From NCBI RefSeq assembly GCF_022763305.1, contig NZ_JALEGT010000102.1, forward strand, positions 35,896-99,895: DNA of 64,000 bases, given 5' to 3'. The notes beneath the pieces are model-generated. The model had not been told where the DNA came from. It was given only the letters and a program-made list of their open reading frames with translations, and ran no database searches. Made by a program: the position numbers and the translations under genes. Positions 19,763 to 29,067 of the stretch are shown here, one piece after another (the first letter of the stretch is position 1; every line of letters starts with the position of its first letter). The DNA is from Marivita sp. Lineage in GTDB: Bacteria; Pseudomonadota; Alphaproteobacteria; Rhodobacterales; Rhodobacteraceae.

Positions 19763-20230
19763 ATGTCATCGCTCGACCCCAAGGACATCAGGCTGCTCGC
19801 CCGGCTTCAGAAAGACGGACAGGTCTCTGCGCAGGATCTGGTGGATGAGCTTGGCATGTCGGCCTCGCAGATCAGCCGCAGGCGACAGCGGCTTGAGGCC
19901 GAAGGCTACATCACCGGAACGCCCTGTCGGCTGAACCCGGATCGGCTGGGCCTGACGGTGCAGGCCTTCATTCAGGTCGAGACCCGCGCCCAGAGCAACG
20001 GCACCCATCAGTCGATCAAACGACTGGTCAGCACGACCCCCGAGATCGTCGCGGCGTGGACGCTCACCGGAGAGGCGGACTACATCTTCCGGGTCTACTG
20101 CGCCGATCTGAAGGCGCTCAATCATCTGGTGCAGGACGTGCTTCTGCCGCACGATTCCATCGGGCGGGTCCACAGCCAGATCGTGATGGATCAGGTCAAG
20201 GACGACACCGCGCTTCCCCTGCCTCGGTGA
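19763..20230 (+). CDS. Lrp/AsnC-family transcriptional regulator
   Basis: 155 residues. An N-terminal helix-turn-helix (LDPKDIRLLARLQKDGQVSAQDLVDELGMSASQISRRRQRLEAEGYI; key piece SASQISRRRQRLE) is followed by a RAM ligand-binding domain (VQAFIQVETRA ... GEADYIFRVYCADLKAL). The start was set at 19763 (MSSLDPKD) because the family opens with LDxxDxxLL; ATGs at 19748 and 19721 are alternatives, and no start has an ideal ribosome-binding site. It is divergent from hpd and probably regulates it, sensing an aromatic or other amino acid. Its TGA stop directly abuts the stop of the convergent protease gene. Confidence 0.88.
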   Translation: MSSLDPKDIRLLARLQKDGQVSAQDLVDELGMSASQISRRRQRLEAEGYITGTPCRLNPDRLGLTVQAFIQVETRAQSNGTHQSIKRLVSTTPEIVAAWTLTGEADYIFRVYCADLKALNHLVQDVLLPHDSIGRVHSQIVMDQVKDDTALPLPR

Positions 20231-21043
20231 TCAATCCACCTTGACGAACCGTGCCCCGCCGGCGCGTTCACCCACCGTTACCCGCCGCGCCCCGGCCGTG
20301 ACCGGCGCCCGGGCCGCATCGTTGCGCATGTCGCGCATCATCGCAGTGACGGCCGAGGGCAGGGACATGCCGATGGCCTCTTTCTCGGCATTGGGTGCGG
20401 TGGACATCATCGACACCACCGAGACAATCCGCAGCCGTCCCTGATCGTTGATAAAGACCGGCGCGCCGGACGAGCCGAAGGTCACATCGCAGTCAAAGGT
20501 CATCAACCCACCGCGATAGGTTTGCTTGTGCCGACATCCGGATTCGCGCTGCAGCGACGTGTTGCGCCCGCGCCCATAGGATACGAGGATCACGGACCCC
20601 GCCTCCATGGCCCGGTCGTGAATGCGGAACGGTTCGGCCTCGGTGCTGAAGATCGGACTGTCGAGGCGTAGAAGCGCAAGATCGGTGCGCACCTTTTCGG
20701 TCAGCGAGGCATCAAACGACTCCAGATACCCGTCGGACAGGACGATGCGGGTCACGCCACGGGTTGCCGCGGTGAAGTCATGTGTGAGACCGGCATGAAA
20801 GCGCATCGCGCCTGCCGGAAGCACCGTGCGCGAGGTACTGTCGACAACGCAATGCGCCGCCGTCAGAACCATGTCTTGGGCGATGAGGGTGCCGGTGCAG
20901 GTGCCCATCGAGGTGTCCAGCCGCCCGACCCCTTCCCAGCCCAGAACTTCGCCACGGTGATCAAGGCGATCGCGTTCCTGCGCCGCTGCGGGAAGCGGTG
21001 CGCAGATCAACCCCAGACAGAAAAGAGCAACGATCCGCCACAT
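20231..21043 (-). CDS. Secreted trypsin-like serine protease (S1 family)
   Basis: 270 residues with an N-terminal signal peptide ending around AAAQ (residue 22). The catalytic triad is visible: H64 in LTAAHC, D121 in RTDLALLRL and S192 in FGSSGAPVF. The oxyanion segment is GSSGAP rather than GDSGGP, as in many bacterial glutamyl-endopeptidase-like or V8-like S1 enzymes. Four cysteines could form two disulfides. It is followed by a basic tail of about 60 residues. It should act in the periplasm or outside; the substrate is unknown. The stop abuts the Lrp-type gene stop. Confidence 0.88.
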   Translation of the reverse strand: MWRIVALFCLGLICAPLPAAAQERDRLDHRGEVLGWEGVGRLDTSMGTCTGTLIAQDMVLTAAHCVVDSTSRTVLPAGAMRFHAGLTHDFTAATRGVTRIVLSDGYLESFDASLTEKVRTDLALLRLDSPIFSTEAEPFRIHDRAMEAGSVILVSYGRGRNTSLQRESGCRHKQTYRGGLMTFDCDVTFGSSGAPVFINDQGRLRIVSVVSMMSTAPNAEKEAIGMSLPSAVTAMMRDMRNDAARAPVTAGARRVTVGERAGGARFVKVD

Positions 21044-21128
21044 GTGAACCTACCTTCCGCTGTTGACCGGTGGTCATGGTACCGAGGCGAGATGGCACAA
21101 GATGGGCGGCTTTTGGACGATTTCCGCC

Positions 21129-21890
21129 TCAGACGAACTGCTCGCGGATCAGCCGTTCCTCGAGTCCGTGGCCCGGATCGAACAGCACCCGGTGGGCGAT
21201 CGACGGCTCGGACCGGATGTCGACCCGCACCACGTCGCGCACGGCGCGGGCATCGGCTTCGGCCATGACGGGGCGCTTTTCGGGGTCGAGCACGTCGAAG
21301 GTGACCTCGGCCGTTTTCGGCAGCAGGGCACCGCGCCAGCGCCGGGGCCGGAAGGCCGCCATTGCGGTCAGGGCCAGCACATCCGACCCGATGGGCAGGA
21401 TCGGACCATGGGCGGAATAGTTGTAGGCGGTCGAACCGGCGGGCGTAGCGACCAGTGCGCCGTCGCAGACGAGTTCCGACATGCGCACCTTGCCGTCGAC
21501 GCTGATCCGCAGACGCGCGGCCTGTGGCCCGGCGCGCAGAAGCGACACCTCATTGATCGCCAAAGCGCGGTGGGTTTCGCCCTTGTGGGTCGTCGCCAGC
21601 ATCGACAGAGGATTGATCACCTCTTCCTGCGCCTGCTCCAGACGCTCTTCCAGACCGTGTTCGGAATATTCGTTCATCAGAAAACCGACGGTGCCCCTGT
21701 TCATCCCGTAAACCGGCGCGGCCAGATCCTGTGTCCGGTGCAGGGTGGTCAGCATGAACCCGTCGCCGCCCAATGCGACGATCACATCCGCCCCGTCTTC
21801 GTTGTGATCGCCGTAGCGGCGGGTCAGCCCGGCCTTGGCCGATTGGGCAATCGGCGCGGGGCTGGCGGCGAAGGCGATGCGCAGGGACAT
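21129..21890 (-). CDS. nadK: NAD kinase
   Basis: 253 residues; phosphorylates NAD to NADP. The conserved GGDG motif (residues 41-44, D43) is in [12 protein letters not shown], followed by [15 protein letters not shown] and the second signature [21 protein letters not shown]. The length and order match the short alphaproteobacterial NadK form. It stands alone, divergent from glyA across 170 bases, and 85 bases upstream of the protease gene. Confidence 0.96.
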   Translation of the reverse strand: MSLRIAFAASPAPIAQSAKAGLTRRYGDHNEDGADVIVALGGDGFMLTTLHRTQDLAAPVYGMNRGTVGFLMNEYSEHGLEERLEQAQEEVINPLSMLATTHKGETHRALAINEVSLLRAGPQAARLRISVDGKVRMSELVCDGALVATPAGSTAYNYSAHGPILPIGSDVLALTAMAAFRPRRWRGALLPKTAEVTFDVLDPEKRPVMAEADARAVRDVVRVDIRSEPSIAHRVLFDPGHGLEERLIREQFV

Positions 21891-22060
21891 GGGATCGGGT
21901 TCCTATCGGGGTCTTGCGGTTCCGAAACAAGCACAAACACCTGCTGCGCGCCAGACATGGCGCGGCTTTGTGCCGTGTGGTCGCTTTCCAACCTTTGCCT
22001 TTCGACGCAACTCCTATACGTAACCGCCAAAGTTTGACCCGCTTCAAGGAGGCCCTGCCC

Positions 22061-23356
22061 ATGAACGCTCCGCACCGCGACACCGGTTTTTTCACCAAAT
22101 CGCTCGCCGACAGCGACCCGGACCTGTTCCGGTCGATCACCGATGAATTGGGCCGCCAGCGCGACGAGATCGAGCTGATCGCTTCCGAGAACATCGTGAG
22201 CCGCGCCGTGATGGAAGCGCAGGGTTCGGTGATGACGAACAAGTATGCCGAAGGCTATCCGGGCCGTCGCTACTACGGCGGCTGCCAGTTCGTCGACGTG
22301 GCCGAGAACCTGGCCATCGAACGCGCGTGCAAGCTGTTCAACTGCGAATTTGCCAACGTGCAGCCGAATTCCGGTTCGCAGGCCAATCAGGGCGTGTTCA
22401 CCGCCCTTCTGCAGCCGGGTGACACGATCCTTGGCATGAGCCTCGATGCCGGGGGTCACCTGACCCACGGTGCGGCGCCGAACCAGTCGGGCAAGTGGTT
22501 CAACGCGATTCAGTACGGTGTCCGTCAGCAGGACAACATGCTGGACTATGATCAGGTTCAGGCACTGGCCAACGAACACAAGCCGAAGCTGATCATCGCT
22601 GGTGGCTCCGCCATTCCGCGCCAGATCGACTTTGCCCGCATGCGCGAGATCGCGGATTCGGTAGGCGCGTACCTGCATGTGGACATGGCGCATTTTGCCG
22701 GTCTCGTTGCGGCGGGCGAGCATCCCAGCCCGTTCCCGCATGCGCACGTCGCGACCACCACGACGCACAAGACCCTGCGCGGTCCGCGCGGCGGGATGAT
22801 CCTGACGAATGACGAGGCGCTGGCCAAGAAGATCAATTCGGCCATCTTCCCGGGCATCCAGGGCGGCCCGCTGATGCATGTGATCGCGGCGAAGGCCGTG
22901 GCCTTTGGCGAGGCCCTGCGCCCCGAGTTCAAGACCTACCAGCAGAACGTCATCCGCAACGCGCAGGCGCTGTCGGATCAACTGATCAAGGGCGGCCTGG
23001 ACACCGTGACCCATGGCACAGACACCCATGTGGTGCTGGTCGACCTGCGCCCCAAGGGCGTGAAGGGCAACGCGACCGAAAAGGCGCTGGGTCGCGCGCA
23101 TATCACCTGCAACAAGAACGGTGTGCCGTTCGATCCGGAAAAGCCGACCATCACCTCGGGCATCCGTCTGGGTTCACCCGCGGGCACGACGCGCGGGTTC
23201 ATGGAAGCCGAATTCCGCCAGATCGCGGACTGGATCATCGAAGTGGTCGATGGTCTTGCGGCCAATGGCGAAGACGGCAACAGCGCGGTCGAGGACAAGG
23301 TGCGGGCCGAAGTGGCCGAGCTTTGCGCCCGTTTCCCGATCTACCCCGACCTCTAA
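22061..23356 (+). CDS. glyA: Serine hydroxymethyltransferase
   Basis: 431 residues; a PLP enzyme that interconverts serine and glycine with transfer of a C1 unit to tetrahydrofolate. Signatures are [26 protein letters not shown] and the PLP lysine K237 in [13 protein letters not shown]. The start at 22061 has a perfect AAGGAGG at 22046-22052; the longer frame from 21773 overlaps nadK in antisense and is rejected. Its product, glycine, is the substrate of the gcv operon 14 kb away. A strong terminator follows at 23430-23460. Confidence 0.97.
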   Translation: MNAPHRDTGFFTKSLADSDPDLFRSITDELGRQRDEIELIASENIVSRAVMEAQGSVMTNKYAEGYPGRRYYGGCQFVDVAENLAIERACKLFNCEFANVQPNSGSQANQGVFTALLQPGDTILGMSLDAGGHLTHGAAPNQSGKWFNAIQYGVRQQDNMLDYDQVQALANEHKPKLIIAGGSAIPRQIDFARMREIADSVGAYLHVDMAHFAGLVAAGEHPSPFPHAHVATTTTHKTLRGPRGGMILTNDEALAKKINSAIFPGIQGGPLMHVIAAKAVAFGEALRPEFKTYQQNVIRNAQALSDQLIKGGLDTVTHGTDTHVVLVDLRPKGVKGNATEKALGRAHITCNKNGVPFDPEKPTITSGIRLGSPAGTTRGFMEAEFRQIADWIIEVVDGLAANGEDGNSAVEDKVRAEVAELCARFPIYPDL

Positions 23357-23375
23357 GATTTTATGGCGCGGCCCA

Positions 23376-23397
23376 AGATTCTTCGTACGAAGAATCT
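23376..23397. repeat. Perfect 22-bp palindrome 3' of glyA
   Basis: An exact dyad of two 11-base halves centred on CGTACG, starting AGATTCTTCG, located 20 bases after the glyA stop and about 30 bases before the true terminator hairpin. It is not followed by a T tract. It could be a regulator site or an mRNA 3' stabiliser; no known motif was recognised. Confidence 0.6.
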
Positions 23398-23429
23398 CGG
23401 ACCCACCCGTTAAGAAATGAAGAACAGAC

Positions 23430-23460
23430 ATGCGCGCCGGGACACTGGCGCGCATTTTTT
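23430..23460 (+). terminator. Intrinsic terminator of glyA
   Basis: A perfect 9-bp stem (ATGCGCGCC / GGCGCGCAT) with an eight-base loop, followed directly by a run of T residues (23455-23460), a textbook rho-independent terminator. Confidence 0.85.
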
Positions 23461-23518
23461 CTGTCCGACGGTCATTCCACGGGTTTTCTTTCACAATTTG
23501 CGGCGTATAGTCCGCGCC

Positions 23519-23605
23519 ATGACACGTTTGGCCCATATCGCATCACTTTCGCGCTCTTGCGCGCCTCTTGCGCTGGCCACCCGTCTTCTCCTAATCCGCC
23601 TCTGA
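23519..23605 (+). CDS. leuL: leuA leader peptide
   Basis: A 28-residue open frame 80 bases upstream of leuA. Its last residues are TRLLLIRL, with three consecutive Leu codons (CTT CTC CTA), an Ile and a final Leu before TGA. Peptides of this kind sense charged leucyl-tRNA by ribosome stalling. Its stop codon lies inside the left arm of the hairpin at 23599-23636, so a ribosome that finishes the peptide would affect that fold. Leader-peptide control of leuA is known in proteobacteria; this instance is inferred from the sequence pattern. Confidence 0.75.
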   Translation: MTRLAHIASLSRSCAPLALATRLLLIRL

Positions 23606-23636
23606 GCGCGGCCCAACCGGCGCGACCGCTCAGAGG
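23599..23636 (+). promoter_or_regulatory. leuA attenuator hairpin
   Basis: A perfect 10-bp inverted repeat, CCTCTGAGCG (23599-23608) and CGCTCAGAGG (23627-23636), beginning within the last sense codons of the leader peptide. No long T run follows (GATGACCGTTT), so it may be an anti-terminator/pause element or part of a rho-dependent mechanism rather than a simple terminator. Confidence 0.6.
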
Positions 23637-23685
23637 ATGACCGTTTCGCGCCGACGGGTTTGGACAAGACAGAAAGATCAAGACA

Positions 23686-25248
23686 ATGACACAGACTGAC
23701 AAAAACCGCGTGGTCATCTTCGACACCACCTTGCGCGATGGTGAGCAATCGCCGGGGGCCACCATGACCCATGACGAAAAGCTCGAGATTGCCGAGCTTC
23801 TCGATGACATGGGTGTCGACATCATCGAAGCCGGGTTTCCCATCGCCTCCGAAGGCGATTTCCGTGCGGTGAGCGAGATCGCGCAGCGTTCAAAGGATGC
23901 GGTGATCTGCGGCCTCGCGCGGGCGCAACTGCCGGACATAGACCGCTGCTGGGAGGCTGTGCGCCACGCCAAGCAGCCGCGCATCCACACCTTCATCGGC
24001 ACCTCGCCGCTGCACCGCGCGATCCCGAACCTCACGCAGGACGAGATGGCCGAGCGGATCGAACAGACCGTGACCCATGCCCGCAACCTCTGCGACAACG
24101 TGCAGTGGTCGCCGATGGACGCAACGCGCACCGAGTGGGAATACCTCTGCCGTGTGGTCGAGATCGCGATCAAGTCCGGCGCCACGACGATCAACATTCC
24201 CGACACTGTGGGCTACACCGCGCCGGTGGAAAGCGCCGATCTGATCCGCCGGTTGATCGAGACCGTACCGGGCGCGGATGAGGTGGTGTTTGCCACCCAT
24301 TGCCACAACGACCTTGGCATGGCGACGGCCAACGCGCTGGCCGCTGTCGCGGGTGGCGCGCGTCAGATCGAATGTACCATCAACGGTCTTGGCGAACGGG
24401 CAGGCAACACCGCGTTGGAAGAGGTGGTGATGGCGCTCAAGGTGCGGCACGACATCATGCCCTACCACACCGGCATCGACACCCGGAAGATCATGCATAT
24501 CTCGCGTCGCGTGGCGACCGTGTCGGGCTTCCCGGTGCAGTTCAACAAGGCCATCGTCGGCAAGAACGCCTTTGCGCACGAGTCAGGCATCCACCAGGAC
24601 GGGATGCTCAAGAACGCCGAGACGTTCGAGATCATGCGCCCCGAAGATGTGGGCATCGCAGGCACATCGTTGCCCTTGGGCAAACACTCGGGCCGGGCCG
24701 CGTTGCGCGCCAAGCTTCGGGAATTGGGTGTCGAGGTGGGCGACAACCAACTCAAGGACATCTTTGTGCGCTTCAAGGATCTGGCCGACCGCAAGAAAGA
24801 GGTGTTCGACGACGACATCCTCGCCCTTGTCACCGCAACGACCGAAGGCGACGACGCGCTGCAGCTTGTGAACCTCAAGGTGGTCTGCGGCACTGGCGGC
24901 CCGGCTGAGGCGACGCTCGAGATGGAGATCAACGGCGAAGACAAATCCGCCGTGAGCGAAGGTGACGGGCCGGTGGATGCGACCTTCAAGGCGATCCGCA
25001 TGCTGCATCCGAACAAGGCGCGCTTGCAGCTCTATCAGGTGCATGCCGTGACCGAAGGAACCGACGCGCAGGCCACGGTCAGCGTGCGGCTGGAAGAGGA
25101 CGGCATGATCGCCACCGGGCAGTCCGCGGATACCGACACGGTGGTCGCCTCGGCTAAGGCCTATATCCATGCGCTCAACCGGCTGCTCGTGCGGCGCGGC
25201 AAGACCGGCAAGGATGTGAAGGAAATCTCGTACCGGGATGTGACCTGA
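23686..25248 (+). CDS. leuA: 2-isopropylmalate synthase
   Basis: 520 residues; condenses acetyl-CoA with 2-oxoisovalerate, the committed step of leucine synthesis. The TIM barrel begins VVIFDTTLRDGEQSPGA (metal aspartate in DTTLRDGEQ) and carries the metal motif HCHND in FATHCHNDLG. The C-terminal half is the leucine-binding regulatory domain for feedback inhibition. It is preceded by a leader peptide and hairpin. It is not linked to leuBCD in this window. A bidirectional terminator follows. Confidence 0.97.
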   Translation: MTQTDKNRVVIFDTTLRDGEQSPGATMTHDEKLEIAELLDDMGVDIIEAGFPIASEGDFRAVSEIAQRSKDAVICGLARAQLPDIDRCWEAVRHAKQPRIHTFIGTSPLHRAIPNLTQDEMAERIEQTVTHARNLCDNVQWSPMDATRTEWEYLCRVVEIAIKSGATTINIPDTVGYTAPVESADLIRRLIETVPGADEVVFATHCHNDLGMATANALAAVAGGARQIECTINGLGERAGNTALEEVVMALKVRHDIMPYHTGIDTRKIMHISRRVATVSGFPVQFNKAIVGKNAFAHESGIHQDGMLKNAETFEIMRPEDVGIAGTSLPLGKHSGRAALRAKLRELGVEVGDNQLKDIFVRFKDLADRKKEVFDDDILALVTATTEGDDALQLVNLKVVCGTGGPAEATLEMEINGEDKSAVSEGDGPVDATFKAIRMLHPNKARLQLYQVHAVTEGTDAQATVSVRLEEDGMIATGQSADTDTVVASAKAYIHALNRLLVRRGKTGKDVKEISYRDVT

Positions 25249-25253
25249 TCCCC

Positions 25254-25302
25254 GGTGCGTGCAAGCACACACCCTATTCAGGGTGCCGTGCTTGCACGCA
25301 CC
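25254..25302. terminator. Bidirectional terminator between leuA and the helicase gene
   Basis: A perfect 15-bp inverted repeat (25254-25268 and 25288-25302) with an inner ACCCT/AGGGT stem, followed by GTTTTC on the plus strand. It lies between the stops of two convergent genes only 58 bases apart. Confidence 0.8.
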
Positions 25303-25306
25303 GTTT

Positions 25307-27754
25307 TCAATACGGCACCCGCCATTTCGGCTTGCTTGGTCGCGCCTCGACCTGCGCCAGACCGCTGGTTTCCATCAGCCGCGTGATCTCTTCCTCCAAA
25401 AGTCGCTCATCCGCCTGACCCCGCACCGGCACGCGGCCGGGTTCAAGGAACAAAGGCGCAGCGAGCGGCGTGACCCGATCCAGCCGCAGCAGGTCGATCC
25501 GATCCCCCACCCGTTCCGCCATCTCGCGGATGCGGGAGAAATCGACGAGGCCACGCATCGCTTCCTCTCGGGTGATCTGCATCAACAGGTGGTCTGGGTC
25601 GTATTTCAGGAGCGTGTCATAGAGGATGTCTGACGACATGGTCGCCTGCCGTCCGGTCTTGCGCAGGCCGCCCAGATTGCGCTCGATCAGGCCGGCGATG
25701 GTGGCGGATGCGCGGAAGGTGCGCTTCATCACGGCATTTCCGGCCAGCCAGCCGTCCAGCCCGGCCTCCAATGCCGCCAGATCGAACAGCGGTGCGGGGT
25801 CGATCACAGCGTCCAGCCCCCAGATCAGAACGGCGTAATCGGTTGCGACAAAGCCCATGGGCGCCAGCCCTTCTTCCTCCATCCGCTTGGTCAGCAGGAG
25901 CCCAAGTGTCTGCATCGCATTGCGCCCGGCAAAGCCATAGGCCACCAGTTGCTCGCGCCCGTCATGCGGGAAGCTTTCGATCAGGAGACGCCCCGGTTCG
26001 GGCAGACGGCTGACCCTGCGCTGCATGTGCAGCCAGTCGCGCGTGTGGCGCGGCAGGTCGGGCCAGTCGTCCTGCTGGAACGTGTCAAGAATGCGGTTCG
26101 ACAACTGGGTGGAGGTGGCGAATTTGGTGCCCATGAAAGTGGCGATCTTGGGTTTGCGCCCCGGATCGCGCGTCACCTCGACCGTCAGTTCCCGCAGCCC
26201 TTCATAGCGGACGATCTGCCCACCGATCAGAAAGGTGTCGCCCCTGGTCAGGGTCGCGGCGAACCCTTCCTCGATCTCGCCCAGCGGCGCGCCCCCCCGC
26301 CCCCGCCATTTGACCTTGAGCGTGTCGGTGTCCTGAATGGTGCCGATATTCTGCCGAATGCGCGCAGCGGACCGGGGATCGCGCAGTTGCCAGCGACCGT
26401 CGGGCAATTGCTTGAGCCGCTGCCATTGATCATAGGCCCGCAGGGCATAGCCGCCGGTGGCACAGAAATTCAGACAGGCGTCAAACTCGGCGCGGCTGAG
26501 ATCGGCATAGGCCCCGGCGCTTGTCATCTCGGAATAGAGCGTGTCGGCATCGAACGGCCCGGCGCAGGCCGCGATCAGGATATGCTGGCAGAGCACGTCA
26601 CGCGGCCCGCGCCCGCGCCAATCGCCGTCCAGATCATGCGCTTTGACCGCCTCCAAAGCGGCCACGCATTCGACCACTTCGAACCGGTTGGCGGGCACCA
26701 GAAGCGCCTTTGACGGCGCGTTGTAGCGGTGGTTGGCGCGGCCGATGCGCTGTACCAGACGTTTGACATTCTTCGGTGCGCCGATCTGGATCACCAGATC
26801 CACATCGCCCCAGTCGATCCCCAGATCGAGGCTTCCCGTGCAGACAATGGCCCGCAGATCGCCCCGCACCATCGCCGCTTCGACCTTTTCGCGCTGCTGC
26901 CGGTCGAGTGACCCGTGGTGGATGCCGATGGGAAGCGCGTCTTCGTTGGCGAGCCACAGATTGTGAAAGAAGATCTCGGCCTGAGCACGGGTGTTGTGGA
27001 AGATCAGCGTCGTCTTGTGCTGTTTGACCTGCTCCAGAACCGCCGGAATGCTGTACTTCGCCCCACCACCGGACCACGGCGGGGCTTCGTCCGTGACCAG
27101 CATCGAGATGTCGGGTTCGGGCCCCGGATCGGCAACGACGATCTCGCAGGGGTCGGGGTGCCGGGCCAGCAGCCGGGCAATGGCGGCAGGGTCGTCGACC
27201 GTGGCCGACAGGCCGACGCGGCGCAGGTTGGGGCACATGGCCTGCAACCGCGCCAGTGCAAGCATCAACTGATCGCCACGCTTGCTTTCGGCCAGCGCGT
27301 GGATTTCATCCACCACCACCCGCTGCACCCCTTTGAACATGCGCGGCGCGTCTTCGTAGCTGGTCAGCAGCGCCAGAGACTCGGGCGTGGTCAGCAAGAT
27401 ATGCGGCGGGTCAGCGCGTTGGCGTTTCTTGATATGGGCCGAGGTGTCGCCGGTGCGGTCTTCGACCCGGATCGGCAAACCGGCCTCGTCGATGGGGGTG
27501 CGCAGGTTGCGTTTGATGTCGGCGGCCAGTGCCTTGAGCGGGCTGACATAAAGCGTGTGCAACCCGTCGCGCGGATCATTCGCCAACTCGACCAGCGTCG
27601 GCAGAAACCCCGCCAGTGTCTTGCCACCGCCCGTGGGCGCGATGAGCAGCAGACATGGATCATACGCGCGGTTCAGCATGTCCTGCTGATGCGGATGGAT
27701 CGACCATCCACGGGTGTCGAACCAGGATTGGAGGGAGAGCGGCAAGGCGGTCAT
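25307..27754 (-). CDS. Ligase-associated DEXH-box helicase (Lhr-like)
   Basis: 815 residues of a superfamily 2 helicase. Walker A is APTGGGKT (about residues 39-46), motif II is the DEIH box in VVDEIHAL, motif III is LSATV, and motif VI is QRIGRANHR. A long C-terminal Lhr-type region follows. This class occurs with an ATP-dependent DNA ligase, an exonuclease and a phosphoesterase in alphaproteobacterial DNA-damage clusters, but those partners are not next to it here. It is expected to act on DNA nicks or RNA-DNA hybrids in repair. Confidence 0.9.
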   Translation of the reverse strand: MTALPLSLQSWFDTRGWSIHPHQQDMLNRAYDPCLLLIAPTGGGKTLAGFLPTLVELANDPRDGLHTLYVSPLKALAADIKRNLRTPIDEAGLPIRVEDRTGDTSAHIKKRQRADPPHILLTTPESLALLTSYEDAPRMFKGVQRVVVDEIHALAESKRGDQLMLALARLQAMCPNLRRVGLSATVDDPAAIARLLARHPDPCEIVVADPGPEPDISMLVTDEAPPWSGGGAKYSIPAVLEQVKQHKTTLIFHNTRAQAEIFFHNLWLANEDALPIGIHHGSLDRQQREKVEAAMVRGDLRAIVCTGSLDLGIDWGDVDLVIQIGAPKNVKRLVQRIGRANHRYNAPSKALLVPANRFEVVECVAALEAVKAHDLDGDWRGRGPRDVLCQHILIAACAGPFDADTLYSEMTSAGAYADLSRAEFDACLNFCATGGYALRAYDQWQRLKQLPDGRWQLRDPRSAARIRQNIGTIQDTDTLKVKWRGRGGAPLGEIEEGFAATLTRGDTFLIGGQIVRYEGLRELTVEVTRDPGRKPKIATFMGTKFATSTQLSNRILDTFQQDDWPDLPRHTRDWLHMQRRVSRLPEPGRLLIESFPHDGREQLVAYGFAGRNAMQTLGLLLTKRMEEEGLAPMGFVATDYAVLIWGLDAVIDPAPLFDLAALEAGLDGWLAGNAVMKRTFRASATIAGLIERNLGGLRKTGRQATMSSDILYDTLLKYDPDHLLMQITREEAMRGLVDFSRIREMAERVGDRIDLLRLDRVTPLAAPLFLEPGRVPVRGQADERLLEEEITRLMETSGLAQVEARPSKPKWRVPY

Positions 27755-27857
27755 GTCCTCGGATATATGACGCAGTGGGACAAAGAAAAACGCCGATCAT
27801 GCATTGCAGCCCTCAGCCGCTTGATCGAAGCTGCACCCATCGAGGAAAGGCCCCGTC

Positions 27858-29042
27858 ATGCGCACCCCCCATCCCTTGTTGCTGACCCTGACGCTTTATG
27901 TGGCGGGTCTTGGGGCGGCGGGGCAGTTTTCCAAGCTTGCTGTCAGTTTTGTTGCCCTGACAGAGGCCTATGCCGGGTCTGACGAGACTGTCCTCGGGCT
28001 TGCGGTGTCCCTGATCAGCCTTGTCGGGCTGATCCTTGGCCTTGTCGCCGGGATTGTCGTGTCCCGGATCGGTGCGCGGCGTGCGCTGGTGGTGGCACTA
28101 GCGCTTGGAGCCGGTGTGTCGCTTTGGCAGGCGACCTTGCCTTCCCTGCCGGTTCTGATGACAAGCCGGGTGCTGGAGGGTGCATCGCACCTGCTGATTG
28201 TCGTCGCGGCACCTACCCTGATCGCCGAAGCGGTGCCGGATCGCTATCGCCCGGCTGCATTGACTTTGTGGAGCACGTTCTTCGGTGTGGCCTTTGCCCT
28301 GACGGCAGTGATTGCGCCGGGGGTCATCGCCAAAGGCGGGTTGTCGCTTCTGATTGGCGCGCATGGTGTCTGGATGGCGGTTGCCTGCATCGGCATTCTT
28401 GCGGTGCTGCCGCGCCCGGTGATTCCGCCTGCGCCGTCGGCGCGCGTGTCGGTGCTGCAGCGTCACCTGACGGCCTATGCGACGCCCGGAATTGCCACAC
28501 CCGCCTTGGCCTGGCTGTGCTATACGCTGACCTTCGTGTCGGTCCTGACTGCGCTGCCGCTGCTGGCCGGAGAAACCGCGGCGACATGGCTGGCCGCCAT
28601 CGCGCCCTTGGTGTCGATCGGTGTGGCCCTGACGATTGGAGTAACGGTCATGTCACGCCATCCCGCCCAGCCGGTTGTCGCCATGGGCTTTTCGCTCTGC
28701 GCCTGTGTCGCGGTGGTGATCCTGCTGATCGGGTTTACCCCGGTCAGCGTCATCCTGCTTTTCGCCAGCATGGCGCTGGTGCAAAGCGCGGGCTTTGCCG
28801 TGGTGCCGCAGATCAACGCGGATGCGCCATCGCGCGCCCTCGCCAACGGGGCGCTGGCGCAGATGGGGAACTTGGGCAACCTGAGCGGAACGCCGTTGCT
28901 GATCGCGCTCTATCAGGGCGCGCCGGTGCTGGGGCCGTTCCTGTTTCTGATCACCGCCTATGGGGGTGGTGTTCTGGTGACCTGGGTTCTGGGGCGCCGG
29001 GCTGTCGCGGCGATGGCCGAGGGGCGTGTTTCAGTCGACTGA
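27858..29042 (+). CDS. MFS transporter
   Basis: 394 residues with about twelve hydrophobic segments and the GxxxxRxGxRR-type loop between helices 2 and 3 (SRIGARRALVV). It has the compact MFS length, with no large cytoplasmic loop. An R-rich loop follows TM6 and a second bundle begins around residue 205. The substrate is unknown; there is no neighbouring pathway gene to suggest one. It is divergent from the helicase gene and ends 25 bases before the convergent ribE. Confidence 0.88.
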   Translation: MRTPHPLLLTLTLYVAGLGAAGQFSKLAVSFVALTEAYAGSDETVLGLAVSLISLVGLILGLVAGIVVSRIGARRALVVALALGAGVSLWQATLPSLPVLMTSRVLEGASHLLIVVAAPTLIAEAVPDRYRPAALTLWSTFFGVAFALTAVIAPGVIAKGGLSLLIGAHGVWMAVACIGILAVLPRPVIPPAPSARVSVLQRHLTAYATPGIATPALAWLCYTLTFVSVLTALPLLAGETAATWLAAIAPLVSIGVALTIGVTVMSRHPAQPVVAMGFSLCACVAVVILLIGFTPVSVILLFASMALVQSAGFAVVPQINADAPSRALANGALAQMGNLGNLSGTPLLIALYQGAPVLGPFLFLITAYGGGVLVTWVLGRRAVAAMAEGRVSVD

Positions 29043-29067
29043 AACACCGAACGCGTCCACGCGTTCG

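Noticed and set aside
21891..22060. Riboswitch upstream of glyA
   Set aside because: Only an imperfect GC-rich hairpin is present; no known aptamer pattern was recognised.
21824..23101. 425-codon minus-strand open frame
   Set aside because: Antisense shadow of glyA.
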